NCBI GenBank assembly: GCA_945872875.1
Contig: CAMCBB010000023.1
Coordinates: forward strand, 1 to 19,290
Origin: Flavobacterium psychrophilum
Lineage (GTDB): Bacteria; Bacteroidota; Bacteroidia; Flavobacteriales; Flavobacteriaceae
Direction of reading: 5' to 3'
Length of the DNA stretch: 19,290 bases
In this document: positions 1-10,334 of the stretch, one piece after another
Position numbering within the stretch: the first letter of the stretch is position 1
Layout: the number at the start of each line of letters is the position of its first letter
The notes under the pieces: generated by a model
What the model was told of the DNA's origin: nothing
The model's database searches: none
The model's input: only the letters and a program-made list of their open reading frames with translations
Program-made: the position numbers and the translations under genes

Positions 1-2281
<2,281 letters not shown>

Positions 2282-2308
2282 TTTATTATCAATAAAACAC
2301 ACAATAAA

Positions 2309-3241
2309 ATGAAAGTTACCATTGTAGGGGCAGGAAATGTAGGCGCAACTTGCGCAGACGCCATTGCTTACAGAAGAATTGCGAGTGAAATCGTACTATT
2401 AGACATTAGAGAAGGATTTGCAGAAGGAAAAGCATTGGATATTATGCAAACCCAAACCACTTTAGGATTTAATACTAAAATGGTTGGAAGTACCAATGAT
2501 TATTCTAAAACCGCAGGAAGTGATGTAGTGGTTATTACATCCGGAATTCCAAGAAAGCCAGGAATGACTAGAGAAGAGTTAATTGGAATTAACGCAGGAA
2601 TTGTAAAAACAGTTGCTGAAAATTTATTAGTTCATTCGCCAAATGCTATCGTGGTTGTGGTTTCTAATCCAATGGATACCATGACTTATTTAACATTAAA
2701 AGCTACTGGTTTACCAAAAAACAGAATTATAGGTATGGGAGGAACTTTAGATAGTTCTCGTTTCAAGACCTATTTATCGTTAGCGTTAGATAAACCTGCA
2801 AATGATATACAAGGAATGGTTATTGGTGGTCATGGAGATACTACTATGATACCTTTAACAAGATTAGCCTCTTATAATGGAGTGCCAGTTTCTCAATTTT
2901 TATCAGAAGAAGAATTAGCAAAAGTAGCAGCAGATACTATGGTTGGTGGAGCTACACTTACAGCATTATTAGGAACTTCTGCCTGGTATGCGCCAGGAGC
3001 TTCTGTAGCATTCTTAGTTGATGCTATTTTAAATGATCAAAAGAAAATGATTCCATGTTCTGTTTTTCTTGAAGGAGAATACGGTCAAAGCGATATCTGT
3101 ATCGGAGTACCATGTATTATTGGAAAAAATGGAGTGGAGAAAATCGTTGACATTAAATTAAACGATGATGAAAAAGCAAAATTTGCAAAGAGTGCTGATG
3201 CAGTTAGAGCAATGAATGCGGATTTAAAATCGGTTTTATAA
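2309..3241 (+). CDS. mdh: Malate dehydrogenase (NAD-dependent, LDH-like type)
   Basis: Oxidises L-malate to oxaloacetate with NAD+ in the TCA cycle; cytoplasmic. The 310-residue length is normal for the LDH-like malate dehydrogenases. The N-terminal Rossmann fold shows GAGNVGA at residues 7-13 and Asp32 at the end of the second strand, which binds the NAD ribose. Substrate-binding Arg82 and Arg88 lie in the RKPGMTR loop; an Arg at the first position marks malate rather than lactate specificity. Asn120, Asp148, Arg151 (LDSSR) and catalytic His175 in GGHGDT complete the active site. The gene lies 27 bases after the barrel protein without an obvious promoter of its own. A strong terminator follows at once, so it is probably the last gene of the gyrB transcript. 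Confidence 0.97.
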   Translation: MKVTIVGAGNVGATCADAIAYRRIASEIVLLDIREGFAEGKALDIMQTQTTLGFNTKMVGSTNDYSKTAGSDVVVITSGIPRKPGMTREELIGINAGIVKTVAENLLVHSPNAIVVVVSNPMDTMTYLTLKATGLPKNRIIGMGGTLDSSRFKTYLSLALDKPANDIQGMVIGGHGDTTMIPLTRLASYNGVPVSQFLSEEELAKVAADTMVGGATLTALLGTSAWYAPGASVAFLVDAILNDQKKMIPCSVFLEGEYGQSDICIGVPCIIGKNGVEKIVDIKLNDDEKAKFAKSADAVRAMNADLKSVL

Positions 3242-3261
3242 TTAAATATTAGTATTCAAGT

Positions 3262-3294
3262 AAAAAAAGACTGCACTTTGCAGTCTTTTTTTTT
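3262..3294 (+). terminator. Rho-independent terminator after mdh
   Basis: A perfect stem pairs 3262-3275 with 3279-3292 around a 3-base loop. It has a GC-containing core (GACTGCA/TGCAGTC) and is followed by a run of nine T at 3286-3294. It starts 20 bases after the mdh stop and separates mdh from the secDF promoter. Confidence 0.92.
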
Positions 3295-3313
3295 GATATT
3301 AATGGGTAAATAA

Positions 3314-3344
3314 TTTGTTAATCTATCCGTAAATTATATATTTG
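3314..3344 (+). promoter_or_regulatory. Bacteroidetes-type promoter of secDF
   Basis: TTTG at 3314-3317 and TATATTTG at 3337-3344 are separated by 19 bases. They match the Bacteroidetes sigma-ABfr consensus (-33 TTTG, -7 TAnnTTTG). Transcription should start near 3350, giving a leader of about 120 bases before the secDF ATG. Confidence 0.8.
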
Positions 3345-3357
3345 CACGTTTATAAAA

Positions 3358-3393
3358 ATGTGTAGTTGCTATTTTACCTCGATCACTTTTTGA
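3358..3393 (+). CDS. Possible 11-codon upstream mini-ORF in the secDF leader
   Basis: ATG at 3358 opens an 11-codon frame (MCSCYFTSITF) ending at TGA 3391-3393. It lies only about 8 bases after the predicted transcription start, a spacing similar to that of the dnaX start from its promoter. It carries two cysteines and no signal peptide. It may be translated and act on secDF, or may be chance; nothing in the sequence proves translation. Confidence 0.25.
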   Translation: MCSCYFTSITF

Positions 3394-3426
3394 AAATCAA
3401 TAGTTTAATACGAATTCGCTTGATTT
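3394..3426 (+). other. Weak inverted repeat in the secDF leader
   Basis: AAATCAA at 3394-3400 can pair with TTGATTT at 3420-3426. The loop contains the 8-base palindrome CGAATTCG (3411-3418). It directly follows the stop of the mini-ORF and precedes an A-rich stretch running up to the secDF ATG. The stem is only 7 AT-rich pairs, so a structural role is uncertain. Confidence 0.3.
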
Positions 3427-3470
3427 ATAAACAAAACAAACCAAAAAAAATTAATTAATTTTTAGTAATA

Positions 3471-6452
3471 ATGCAGAATAAAGGACTTATTAAATTTTTC
3501 GCAATTCTATTTGCATTGGTAAGTATTTACCAATTAACATTCACATTTGTTTCAAATGGAATTCAAAACGATGCTAAAGCTTTCGCTAAAGGAAATCAAC
3601 AAAAAGAAGTAGATTACCTAAATGATTTGAAAAACAAAAATGTTTTCAGTTTGTTTGGATTAGTAGATTATACTTATGCCGAAGTGAGTGGAAAACAAAT
3701 CAATAAAGGTCTTGACCTTGAAGGAGGTATCAATGTGATCCTTCAAATTTCGGTTAAAGATGTTTTGAAAGGTCTTGCAAATGACACTAAAAACCCAATA
3801 TTTAACAAATCGTTAGAAGATGCTAAATTGAATCAAAAAGGTAACCAATCATATTTGGATGCTTTCTTTGAGGCTTTCGAAGCAAATTCAAAAGGAACTG
3901 TAAAATTAGCAGATCCAAGTATTTTCGCTAATAGAAATTTATCTGATCAGATCAATTTTAATATGACTGATGCACAAACTAAAAAAGTAATCATCAAAAA
4001 AGTTGATGAGTCTGTAGAAAGTGCATTTGAAGTATTAAGAAAACGTATCGATAAATTTGGTGTAACACAACCAAATATTGCTAAATTAGGACAAACGGGT
4101 AGAATTCTTGTTGAATTACCAGGAGCTAAAGATGTAGATAGAATTAAACTTTTATTACAAAGAACAGCACAATTAGAGTTCTGGGAAACTTATAAAATAG
4201 AAGAAATTGGTGGTTTTTTAATGGCTGCTAATGATGCATTGAAAAAATCAGAAGTTGCAACTACTAAAGAGGTTAAAACTGCTGCTAAAGATTCGTTAAC
4301 TGCTATGTTAACTGATAAATCAAAAGATTCTGTTGCAGATAAAAAAGGAAACAATCCGTTGTTAGACAAATTTGTTGCTCAAGGAGGTGGTCCTATTTTA
4401 GGAATAGTTTCTGTAAAAGATACTGCTAAAATTAACTCTTATTTTAAAAGAGCTGATATTCGTTCTTTAATTCCTGCTGACAAAAGATTTGCAAAATTTG
4501 TATGGGGAAAACCAACTTTCACTAAAGATGAAAAAACAGGTAAAGAAGCTGAAACTTTTGAATTATATGCATTAAAAGGTAATAAAGACGATGCTGCTCC
4601 ATTGAGTGGTGGAGTAATTACAGATGCAAGAGATACTTTTGACCAATTAGGTAAACCTGCTGTTTCCATGCAAATGAATGGGCAAGGGGCAAAAAAATGG
4701 GAAGAATTAACAGGTAATGCTTTTACAACTAAAGGTTATATTGCAATTGCATTAGACGATGTTGTTTATTCTGCACCTGGAGTTACTTCAGGACCAATTG
4801 CTGGTGGTAGATCTGAAATTTCTGGAAACTTTGATATTGCTGAAACTAAAGATTTAGCTAATGTATTGCGTGCTGGTAAATTACCTGCAAGAGCTGAAAT
4901 TGTTCAATCGGAAGTAGTAGGACCGTCATTAGGAGAAAAAGCAATCCACGCTGGATTTATTTCTTCTATTGTAGGATTCTTATTAGTATTCTTATGGATG
5001 GTATTCTACTATGGTAGAGCTGGATGGTATGCAAATATTGCATTATTAGTAAACTTACTTTTCTTATTCGGAATCTTAGCAAGTTTAGGTGCAGTATTAA
5101 CCTTACCTGGTATTGCTGGTATCGTGTTGACATTGGGTACTGCTGTGGATGCAAACATTATTATCTATGAAAGAGCCAAAGAAGAACTTCGTGATGGTAA
5201 AACTCTTGCTGATGCTGTAGTTACTTCATACGGTTGGAAAGGAGCTATGCGTTCAATTATTGATGCAAATGTTACTCACGTATTAACAGGAGCTATCTTA
5301 TTCATCTTCGGTACAGGACCAATCCAAGGTTTTGCTACTACATTATTAATTGGTATTTTCACTTCTTTATTCACTTCTATTTTTATTGCAAGAATATTTA
5401 TTGATAAAGATGTAGCCAACAATAAAAGCTTAACTTTCTCTACGCCATTAACTAAAAATTGGTTTACAGGATTCCACTTTGATTTCGTTGGAATGAAAAA
5501 ATGGACGTATTTATTCTCTTCTGCTGTTGTAGTTGTGAGTTTATACTCTATTTTCTTCGGAAATGGATTGGATCAAGGTGTTGATTTCGTTGGAGGAAGA
5601 ACGTTCCAAGTTAAATTCGAAAAAACAGTAGAACCAACTCAAGTTTCTGAAGAGTTATCTAAAGAATTTGGAACAGCTGTAGAAGCTAAAATATTTGGTG
5701 ATGCTGATCAATTAAAATTGACAACTAAATATAAAATCCAAGAAGAAAGTGCTGGAGTTGATAAAGAAGTAAATGAAAAATTATTTAAAGTATTAGGTAA
5801 ATATTACACCAATATGACTTACGATAAATTCATTAATTCTTATGATGGAAAACAAGTTGGAGTATTACAAGCTTCTAAAGTAGGAGCTGCAATTTCCGAG
5901 GATATTAAAACAAACTCTTACTGGGCGGTACTTGGTGCAATGCTAGTTGTTGGATTGTATTTAATTATCTCTTTCCGTAAATGGCAATATTCATTAGGTG
6001 CGATTGCTGCAGTATTCCATGATGTTATTTTCGTATTGGGAATGTATTCATTATTATACAAAATCATGCCTTTCCATATGGAAATGGACCAACATTTTAT
6101 TGCTGCTATCTTAACAGTAATTGGTTATTCTATGAACGATACCGTAATTGTATTTGATAGAATTCGTGAATACCTTGGCGGAAATTACAAAGGTCACTTT
6201 AAAGATGTTGTAAACGCTTCTATTAACAGTACTTTATCAAGAACTTTGAATACTTCATTAATGATGATTTTAGTGTTATTGACGATGTTCTTATTTGGTG
6301 GTGAATCAATCAGAGGATTTATTTTCGCTATGTTGGTTGGTATTATTGTAGGAACTTATTCATCTTTATTCATTGCTACTCCAGTATTAGTTGACTCTAT
6401 GTCAAAAGGAGATGTTCAAGATATTGAAGATAGACACTACACTTCAAAATAA
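3471..6452 (+). CDS. secDF: Fused protein translocase subunit SecDF
   Basis: Inner-membrane RND-type partner of SecYEG that uses the proton gradient to pull exported proteins across. SecD and SecF, separate genes in E. coli, are one 993-residue chain here, the usual Bacteroidetes form. The SecD half has a first membrane segment near residues 7-27, GLDLEGG at 80-86, the large periplasmic P1 region and five membrane segments from about residue 490, including TAVDAN with proton-relay Asp560. The SecF half starts with a membrane segment near 675, then GVDFVGG at 703-709, a smaller periplasmic domain, and membrane segments from about 815 with YSMNDTVIVFDR (Asp890). P1 contains a Lys/Asp/Ser-rich insertion around residues 260-305 that looks disordered and lineage-specific. 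The gene has its own promoter and terminator. The start at 3471 follows an A-rich stretch. Confidence 0.97.
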   Translation: MQNKGLIKFFAILFALVSIYQLTFTFVSNGIQNDAKAFAKGNQQKEVDYLNDLKNKNVFSLFGLVDYTYAEVSGKQINKGLDLEGGINVILQISVKDVLKGLANDTKNPIFNKSLEDAKLNQKGNQSYLDAFFEAFEANSKGTVKLADPSIFANRNLSDQINFNMTDAQTKKVIIKKVDESVESAFEVLRKRIDKFGVTQPNIAKLGQTGRILVELPGAKDVDRIKLLLQRTAQLEFWETYKIEEIGGFLMAANDALKKSEVATTKEVKTAAKDSLTAMLTDKSKDSVADKKGNNPLLDKFVAQGGGPILGIVSVKDTAKINSYFKRADIRSLIPADKRFAKFVWGKPTFTKDEKTGKEAETFELYALKGNKDDAAPLSGGVITDARDTFDQLGKPAVSMQMNGQGAKKWEELTGNAFTTKGYIAIALDDVVYSAPGVTSGPIAGGRSEISGNFDIAETKDLANVLRAGKLPARAEIVQSEVVGPSLGEKAIHAGFISSIVGFLLVFLWMVFYYGRAGWYANIALLVNLLFLFGILASLGAVLTLPGIAGIVLTLGTAVDANIIIYERAKEELRDGKTLADAVVTSYGWKGAMRSIIDANVTHVLTGAILFIFGTGPIQGFATTLLIGIFTSLFTSIFIARIFIDKDVANNKSLTFSTPLTKNWFTGFHFDFVGMKKWTYLFSSAVVVVSLYSIFFGNGLDQGVDFVGGRTFQVKFEKTVEPTQVSEELSKEFGTAVEAKIFGDADQLKLTTKYKIQEESAGVDKEVNEKLFKVLGKYYTNMTYDKFINSYDGKQVGVLQASKVGAAISEDIKTNSYWAVLGAMLVVGLYLIISFRKWQYSLGAIAAVFHDVIFVLGMYSLLYKIMPFHMEMDQHFIAAILTVIGYSMNDTVIVFDRIREYLGGNYKGHFKDVVNASINSTLSRTLNTSLMMILVLLTMFLFGGESIRGFIFAMLVGIIVGTYSSLFIATPVLVDSMSKGDVQDIEDRHYTSK

Positions 6453-6473
6453 TTAGATTTTTCTAAATATTAG

Positions 6474-6509
6474 GACAGCAGTAAAACTTGTTTTACTGCT
6501 GTTTTTTTT
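6474..6509 (+). terminator. Rho-independent terminator after secDF
   Basis: A perfect 12-pair stem joins 6475-6486 to 6491-6502 (ACAGCAGTAAAA with its complement). The loop has 4 bases and eight T follow (6502-6509). It lies 22 bases after the secDF stop. Confidence 0.93.
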
Positions 6510-6550
6510 GAATTAAATATTCAATTTGATTAATTTTTTTCAATTAAAAA

Positions 6551-6564
6551 ATGCAAATTTGCAT
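6551..6564. promoter_or_regulatory. Perfect 14-bp palindrome ahead of the aminotransferase
   Basis: ATGCAAATTTGCAT is a perfect palindrome 16 bases before the preferred start codon. Its inner CAAATTTG resembles the TAnnTTTG -7 element with one mismatch, but no -33 element lies at the usual 19-21 base distance (the nearest TTTG, at 6525, is 25 bases away). It could be an operator overlapping a promoter, or chance in AT-rich DNA. Confidence 0.3.
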
Positions 6565-6580
6565 ATTCAAAAATTACACT

Positions 6581-7777
6581 ATGCCAAAGATTTCAAACAA
6601 AGGACAACAAATGCCGGAATCACCAATTAGAAAATTGGTGCCTTACGCAGATATAGCCAAAAAGAATGGAAATAAAGTATACCATTTAAATATTGGGCAA
6701 CCAGACATTAAAACTCCTGAAGTTGCTTTACAGGCTGTTAAAAATGCCGATATTAAAGTTTTAGAATACAGTCACTCCGCAGGATTTGAAAGTTATAGAA
6801 TCAAATTATCCGAATATTATAAAACACAAGGATTGCCAATAGATTTGGCAGATATTATCATTACAACTGGTGGTTCTGAAGCACTTTTATTTGCTTTAGG
6901 AAGCACTATGGATGTTGGTGATGAAATCATTATTCCGGAACCTTTTTATGCCAATTATAATGGATTTTCTGTAGCATCTGGCGTGACAGTAGTTCCTGTT
7001 ATTTCTACAATTGATGACGGATTTGCATTGCCACCAATTGCAGCTTTTGAAGATTTAATTACACCAAGAACTAAAGCGATACTAATTTGTAATCCTGGTA
7101 ATCCAACAGGTTACTTGTATTCTCAAGAGGAAATGAATCAATTGGCTGCATTAGTAAAAAAACATGATTTGTTTTTGATTGCTGACGAAGTGTATCGTGA
7201 ATTTATTTACGATGCTAAAGACAAACATTATTCAGTAATGAATATTCCAGGAATTGAAGAAAATTCAATCATGATTGATTCGGTTTCTAAAAGATACAGC
7301 ATGTGTGGCGCACGAATTGGTTGTATTGTTTCAAAAAATAAAGAAGTAATGGCAGCGGCTATGAAATTTGCGCAGGCACGATTAAGTCCGCCAACCTACG
7401 AACAAATTGCTAGTGAAGCGGCTTTACAAACACCTCAAAGTTATTTTGATGAAGTAATTGAGGAATACAAAGAGCGAAGAGATATCTTAATTTCTGAGTT
7501 ACAAAAAATAGAAGGAGTGAAGGTAGGTACTCCAAAAGGTGCTTTTTACTGTATTGCCCAATTACCCGTTGCAAATGCCGATGATTTTGCACAATGGTTA
7601 TTGGAATCCTACAATTTAAACAAAGAAACGGTAATGGTAGCACCCGCTGCAGGATTCTATTCAACTCCAAATGTTGGCTTAAATGAAGTTCGAATTGCTT
7701 ATGTTTTGAAAAAGGAAGACCTCGTTCGATCGGTTCATATATTAAAAGAAGCGCTTAAAGTTTATAACGCTAAATAA
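6581..7777 (+). CDS. PLP-dependent class I/II aminotransferase (aspartate aminotransferase-like)
   Basis: Fold-type I aminotransferase moving an amino group between an amino acid and a 2-oxo acid; cytoplasmic. Numbered from ATG 6581 (398 residues): CNPGNPTG with Asn171, IADEVYREF with Asp202 (pyridine nitrogen) and Tyr205, the PLP Schiff-base Lys237 in SVSKRYSMCG, and Arg371 in EVRIAYV for the substrate alpha-carboxylate. All core residues are present. The substrate cannot be fixed from sequence; aspartate or a broad range is the usual annotation. The frame is also open from ATG 6551, but that codon lies inside the palindrome at a possible -7 element. MPKISNKGQQMPESPIRKL at 6581 looks like the normal N terminus. 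It is a single gene between the secDF terminator and the repeat protein. Confidence 0.93.
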   Translation: MPKISNKGQQMPESPIRKLVPYADIAKKNGNKVYHLNIGQPDIKTPEVALQAVKNADIKVLEYSHSAGFESYRIKLSEYYKTQGLPIDLADIIITTGGSEALLFALGSTMDVGDEIIIPEPFYANYNGFSVASGVTVVPVISTIDDGFALPPIAAFEDLITPRTKAILICNPGNPTGYLYSQEEMNQLAALVKKHDLFLIADEVYREFIYDAKDKHYSVMNIPGIEENSIMIDSVSKRYSMCGARIGCIVSKNKEVMAAAMKFAQARLSPPTYEQIASEAALQTPQSYFDEVIEEYKERRDILISELQKIEGVKVGTPKGAFYCIAQLPVANADDFAQWLLESYNLNKETVMVAPAAGFYSTPNVGLNEVRIAYVLKKEDLVRSVHILKEALKVYNAK

Positions 7778-7785
7778 CATAAACT

Positions 7786-7804
7786 GCTTAAACCAAGCTT
7801 TTTT
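7786..7804 (+). terminator. Possible weak terminator after the aminotransferase
   Basis: A 4-pair stem (GCTT 7786-7789 with AAGC 7795-7798, 5-base loop) is followed by six T. The stem is short, so read-through into the next gene is possible. Confidence 0.3.
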
Positions 7805-7876
7805 GTTAAAGATTTAACTAGTAGTATCTAAATCAATTCGATTTTATTAATTTTGATTTAAACTAAATCGTAAAAA

Positions 7877-8212
7877 ATGAAATTTATTCCATTTACAGTA
7901 TTATTTTCATTGTTCACAATGAAATCCTACAGTCAAAAAGTATTTTCGGTAGATTATGAAAATCAAGCTGATGTAAAAGTGTATGTGGTGCAATATGAAA
8001 ACCAAGCCGATTTAAAAGTATTTAAAGTATCCTATAGTAACCAAGCAACACAAAATTTTGGGAGATGGTTTTTTGTGGATTATTCTAATCAAGCAGACAA
8101 GAAAATATTTTTTGTAAAATACGAAAACCAAGCCGATTTAAAAATATATTTTGTCAAGTATGAAAATCAATCAGGTTGGAATAACAATTCCAAAAAACAT
8201 TTAATGTACTAG
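7877..8212 (+). CDS. Small exported protein of six 13-residue NQA(D) repeats (DUF6150-like)
   Basis: A 111-residue protein of unknown function. Residues 1-20 look like a signal peptide (MKFIPFTVLFSLFTMKSYSQ), so it is probably exported. The rest is six copies of a short beta-strand unit, roughly V-x-Y-(E/S)-N-Q-A-D-x-K-(V/I)-(Y/F)-x. The Asn-Gln pairs fall at residues 29, 42, 55, 71, 84 and 97, a spacing of 13, 13, 16, 13, 13: two groups of three repeats joined by a 3-residue insertion. The chain ends in a basic-aromatic tail (SKKHLMY). From memory this matches the family called DUF6150. TAATTTTG at 7848-7855 fits a -7 promoter element but has no clear -33 partner. Its stop codon directly abuts the stop of the convergent DUF1015 gene. 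Confidence 0.85.
   Translation: MKFIPFTVLFSLFTMKSYSQKVFSVDYENQADVKVYVVQYENQADLKVFKVSYSNQATQNFGRWFFVDYSNQADKKIFFVKYENQADLKIYFVKYENQSGWNNNSKKHLMY
7940..8176 (+). repeat. Internal coding repeat, six units with 39-base period
   Basis: These are the DNA-level repeats encoding the 13-residue units. The two closest copies share 21 identical bases (GAAAACCAAGCCGATTTAAAA) at 7997-8017 and 8123-8143. Other copies differ mostly at third codon positions (CAAGCT/CAAGCC/CAAGCA), so the units are old enough to have drifted while the protein pattern was kept. Confidence 0.85.
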
Positions 8213-9430
8213 TTACAGCTCGTAAATAATTAATCCACTTCTAAATTTTGGCTCAATATAAGTGCTTTTTGGAGGCATAATTAAATTCTTATCTGCAAGT
8301 GTTTTAATTTCTTTAATATCACTTGGAAATAACATAAAACCAACTTCAAACTCGCCTTCGTCAACTAATTCTTTTAAGGTTAGAATAGATTGTTTTCCCG
8401 GAATATATTCAATGCGTTCGTCATTTCTTAAATCTTCTATTCCAAGAATTGGGAGCAAGACTTTATCATATAAGATTTGTGCATCTAAGTTTTCAATGAT
8501 AGAAGGGTTTTTTGTATCTTGTTTGTAAAATAAAGCATAAAAACAGCCGTCTAAATACATTCCAAATTCAAATTTTCCTTGTGGTTTCCACAATTCTTGT
8601 TCTTTTGATTTTATGATAAAATGGTCGGATAATTTTTCTAAAAAAACTTCTTTAGTATAACCATTTAAATCTCTAATTATTCTATTGAATTCATAAATCT
8701 TTACATTGCTTTCAGCAATTAAAAAACTCATAAAATAATTAAGTTTATCATTTTCTGCATTACGGTATTGATCGTAAAGTAATTCTGCAGATTCTGATCT
8801 GTGGTGGCCATCAGCAATATATAATTCGGGAATATTTTCAAATTCTTTTTGTAGCCAATTTATTTCCGAATCAGTGTCTACTTTCCAAAGTGTGTGTTTT
8901 TCTTTGTTAGTAGTAGCAAAATGATAAACGGGTTGTTCTTTTAATTTTTTGGTTATCCAGTTATTAATATCTTCATTATCAGGATAAGTTATTAATACTG
9001 GTTCCGTATTGAACCCCGTTTGATGCAAATAATCTTTAAACAATTCTACGCGATACTGTAGTGTATCTTCGTGTTTTTTTATAATGTTTTTTTTGTATTC
9101 TTCTATTGAGGTTCCGGCAACTAGTCCTGTGAAAGTTTGCGATTTGGTTTCTATTTGGTATAAAAAAAACGCTGGTGTTTCATCTTCAATAAAAGTACCT
9201 TCATTTTTAAAATCTTGATATTTATGAGCAACCCCTTTAAATCGTTTATCTAAAGTGATTTTCTGCGCATTTACATACGCCGGATTAATGATGTGTAAAA
9301 ACGAATACGGATTAAAATTCAACCATGAAGCAAGTTCAGCAGGCGAGTAATCGTCGTAATTTCGACAAGTTACTAGCGCCACTTTATCCGATGTAGGACG
9401 AACCGCTTTAAATGGTATTATTTTAGACAT
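8213..9430 (-). CDS. DUF1015 family protein (function unknown)
   Basis: A 405-residue protein with the DUF1015 (COG4198) layout: an N-terminal IIPFKAVRP motif, NPYSFLHI at residues 40-47, KKHEDT at 118-123 and the family signature YIADGHHR with Asp207, His209 and His210. The charged HED and DGHHR motifs look like an active or metal site, but no reaction is established to my knowledge. In other Bacteroidetes I recall this family next to serA/serC (serine synthesis), which hints at amino-acid metabolism; that context is not present here. It is the last gene of a minus-strand run, only 3 bases after the 3-hydroxyacyl-CoA dehydrogenase. Its stop abuts the stop of the convergent repeat protein with no base between them. 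Confidence 0.92.
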   Translation of the reverse strand: MSKIIPFKAVRPTSDKVALVTCRNYDDYSPAELASWLNFNPYSFLHIINPAYVNAQKITLDKRFKGVAHKYQDFKNEGTFIEDETPAFFLYQIETKSQTFTGLVAGTSIEEYKKNIIKKHEDTLQYRVELFKDYLHQTGFNTEPVLITYPDNEDINNWITKKLKEQPVYHFATTNKEKHTLWKVDTDSEINWLQKEFENIPELYIADGHHRSESAELLYDQYRNAENDKLNYFMSFLIAESNVKIYEFNRIIRDLNGYTKEVFLEKLSDHFIIKSKEQELWKPQGKFEFGMYLDGCFYALFYKQDTKNPSIIENLDAQILYDKVLLPILGIEDLRNDERIEYIPGKQSILTLKELVDEGEFEVGFMLFPSDIKEIKTLADKNLIMPPKSTYIEPKFRSGLIIYEL

Positions 9431-9433
9431 CTA

Positions 9434-10324
9434 TTATTTTGAAAATTGTTTCGAAACTTTCTCTGCTTTTTTACTCTCTGAATAATCATAAAAACCTTCG
9501 CCTGATTTTACTCCAAGTTTTCCGGCCATTACCATATTTACTAATAGTGGGCAAGGGGCATATTTTGGGTTTTTAAATCCGTCGTACATTACATTTAAAA
9601 TTGATAAACATACATCCAAACCAATGAAATCAGCAAGTTGTAATGGTCCCATAGGATGTGCCATTCCAAGTTTCATAACCGTGTCAATTTCTTCAACTCC
9701 TGCAACTCCGTTATATAGTGTTTCAATAGACTCGTTAATCATTGGCATCAAAATTCTATTGGCAACAAATCCAGGATAATCATTTACTTCTGTTGGTACT
9801 TTCCCTAATTTAAAAGATAATTCCATGATAATTTTAGTCACTTCATCTGAAGTGTTGTAACCACGAATGATCTCCACTAATTTCATAATCGGCACCGGAT
9901 TCATAAAGTGCATTCCAATTACTCGTTCTGGGTGTACTACTTGAGCTGCAATTTGAGTAATAGAAATAGATGAAGTGTTAGTTGCTAAAATCACATTATG
10001 ATCACACACTTCACTTAACTGCTTGAAAATATTTAGTTTCAATGTTACATTTTCAGTAGCGGCTTCAACTACTAAATCGGTTCCCACAACTCCATCTTTA
10101 ATATCGGTATAGGTAATTATGTTTCCGATAGTTTTGTGTTTGTCGGCTTCGGTAATTGTTCCTTTTGCAACCATTCGATCCAAGTTGGAAGCAATAGTAG
10201 CCATTCCTTTTTCTAAAGATTTTTCAGAAATATCAATAAGTTTAACGGTAAATCCGCTTTGAGCGAAAGTATGAGCAATTCCATTACCCATAGTTCCTGC
10301 GCCAATTACTGCAATTGTTTTCAT
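9434..10324 (-). CDS. 3-hydroxybutyryl-CoA dehydrogenase
   Basis: NAD(P)-dependent oxidation of (S)-3-hydroxyacyl-CoA to 3-oxoacyl-CoA (or the reverse), in fatty-acid or short-chain acyl-CoA metabolism; cytoplasmic. At 296 residues it is the stand-alone short form, not the fusion with enoyl-CoA hydratase. The Rossmann motif GAGTMG is at 8-13, with Asp31 after the second strand. Ser118 (TNTSS), the catalytic His139-Glu151 pair (GMHFMNPV and VEIIRG), and the dimerising C-terminal helices beginning PGFVANRILMPMINE are all present. It lies 10 bases after the Gfo/Idh gene and 3 bases before the DUF1015 gene, so the three are almost certainly co-transcribed. The physiological substrate is inferred from family size, not proven. 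Confidence 0.93.
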   Translation of the reverse strand: MKTIAVIGAGTMGNGIAHTFAQSGFTVKLIDISEKSLEKGMATIASNLDRMVAKGTITEADKHKTIGNIITYTDIKDGVVGTDLVVEAATENVTLKLNIFKQLSEVCDHNVILATNTSSISITQIAAQVVHPERVIGMHFMNPVPIMKLVEIIRGYNTSDEVTKIIMELSFKLGKVPTEVNDYPGFVANRILMPMINESIETLYNGVAGVEEIDTVMKLGMAHPMGPLQLADFIGLDVCLSILNVMYDGFKNPKYAPCPLLVNMVMAGKLGVKSGEGFYDYSESKKAEKVSKQFSK

Positions 10325-10334
10325 TTAATAATTT

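Noticed and set aside
7940..8176. Regularly spaced DNA repeats that might look like a CRISPR array
   Set aside because: The period is 39 bases and in frame, the differences are mainly synonymous, and the units encode a continuous repeat protein with a signal peptide. There are no unique spacers.
9087..9094. Runs of eight T (A8 in the gene) in the DUF1015 gene and in ppk1 (around 17965) as further slippage sites
   Set aside because: They are shorter and lie inside conserved domains, so truncation there would give a non-functional fragment; no design is apparent.
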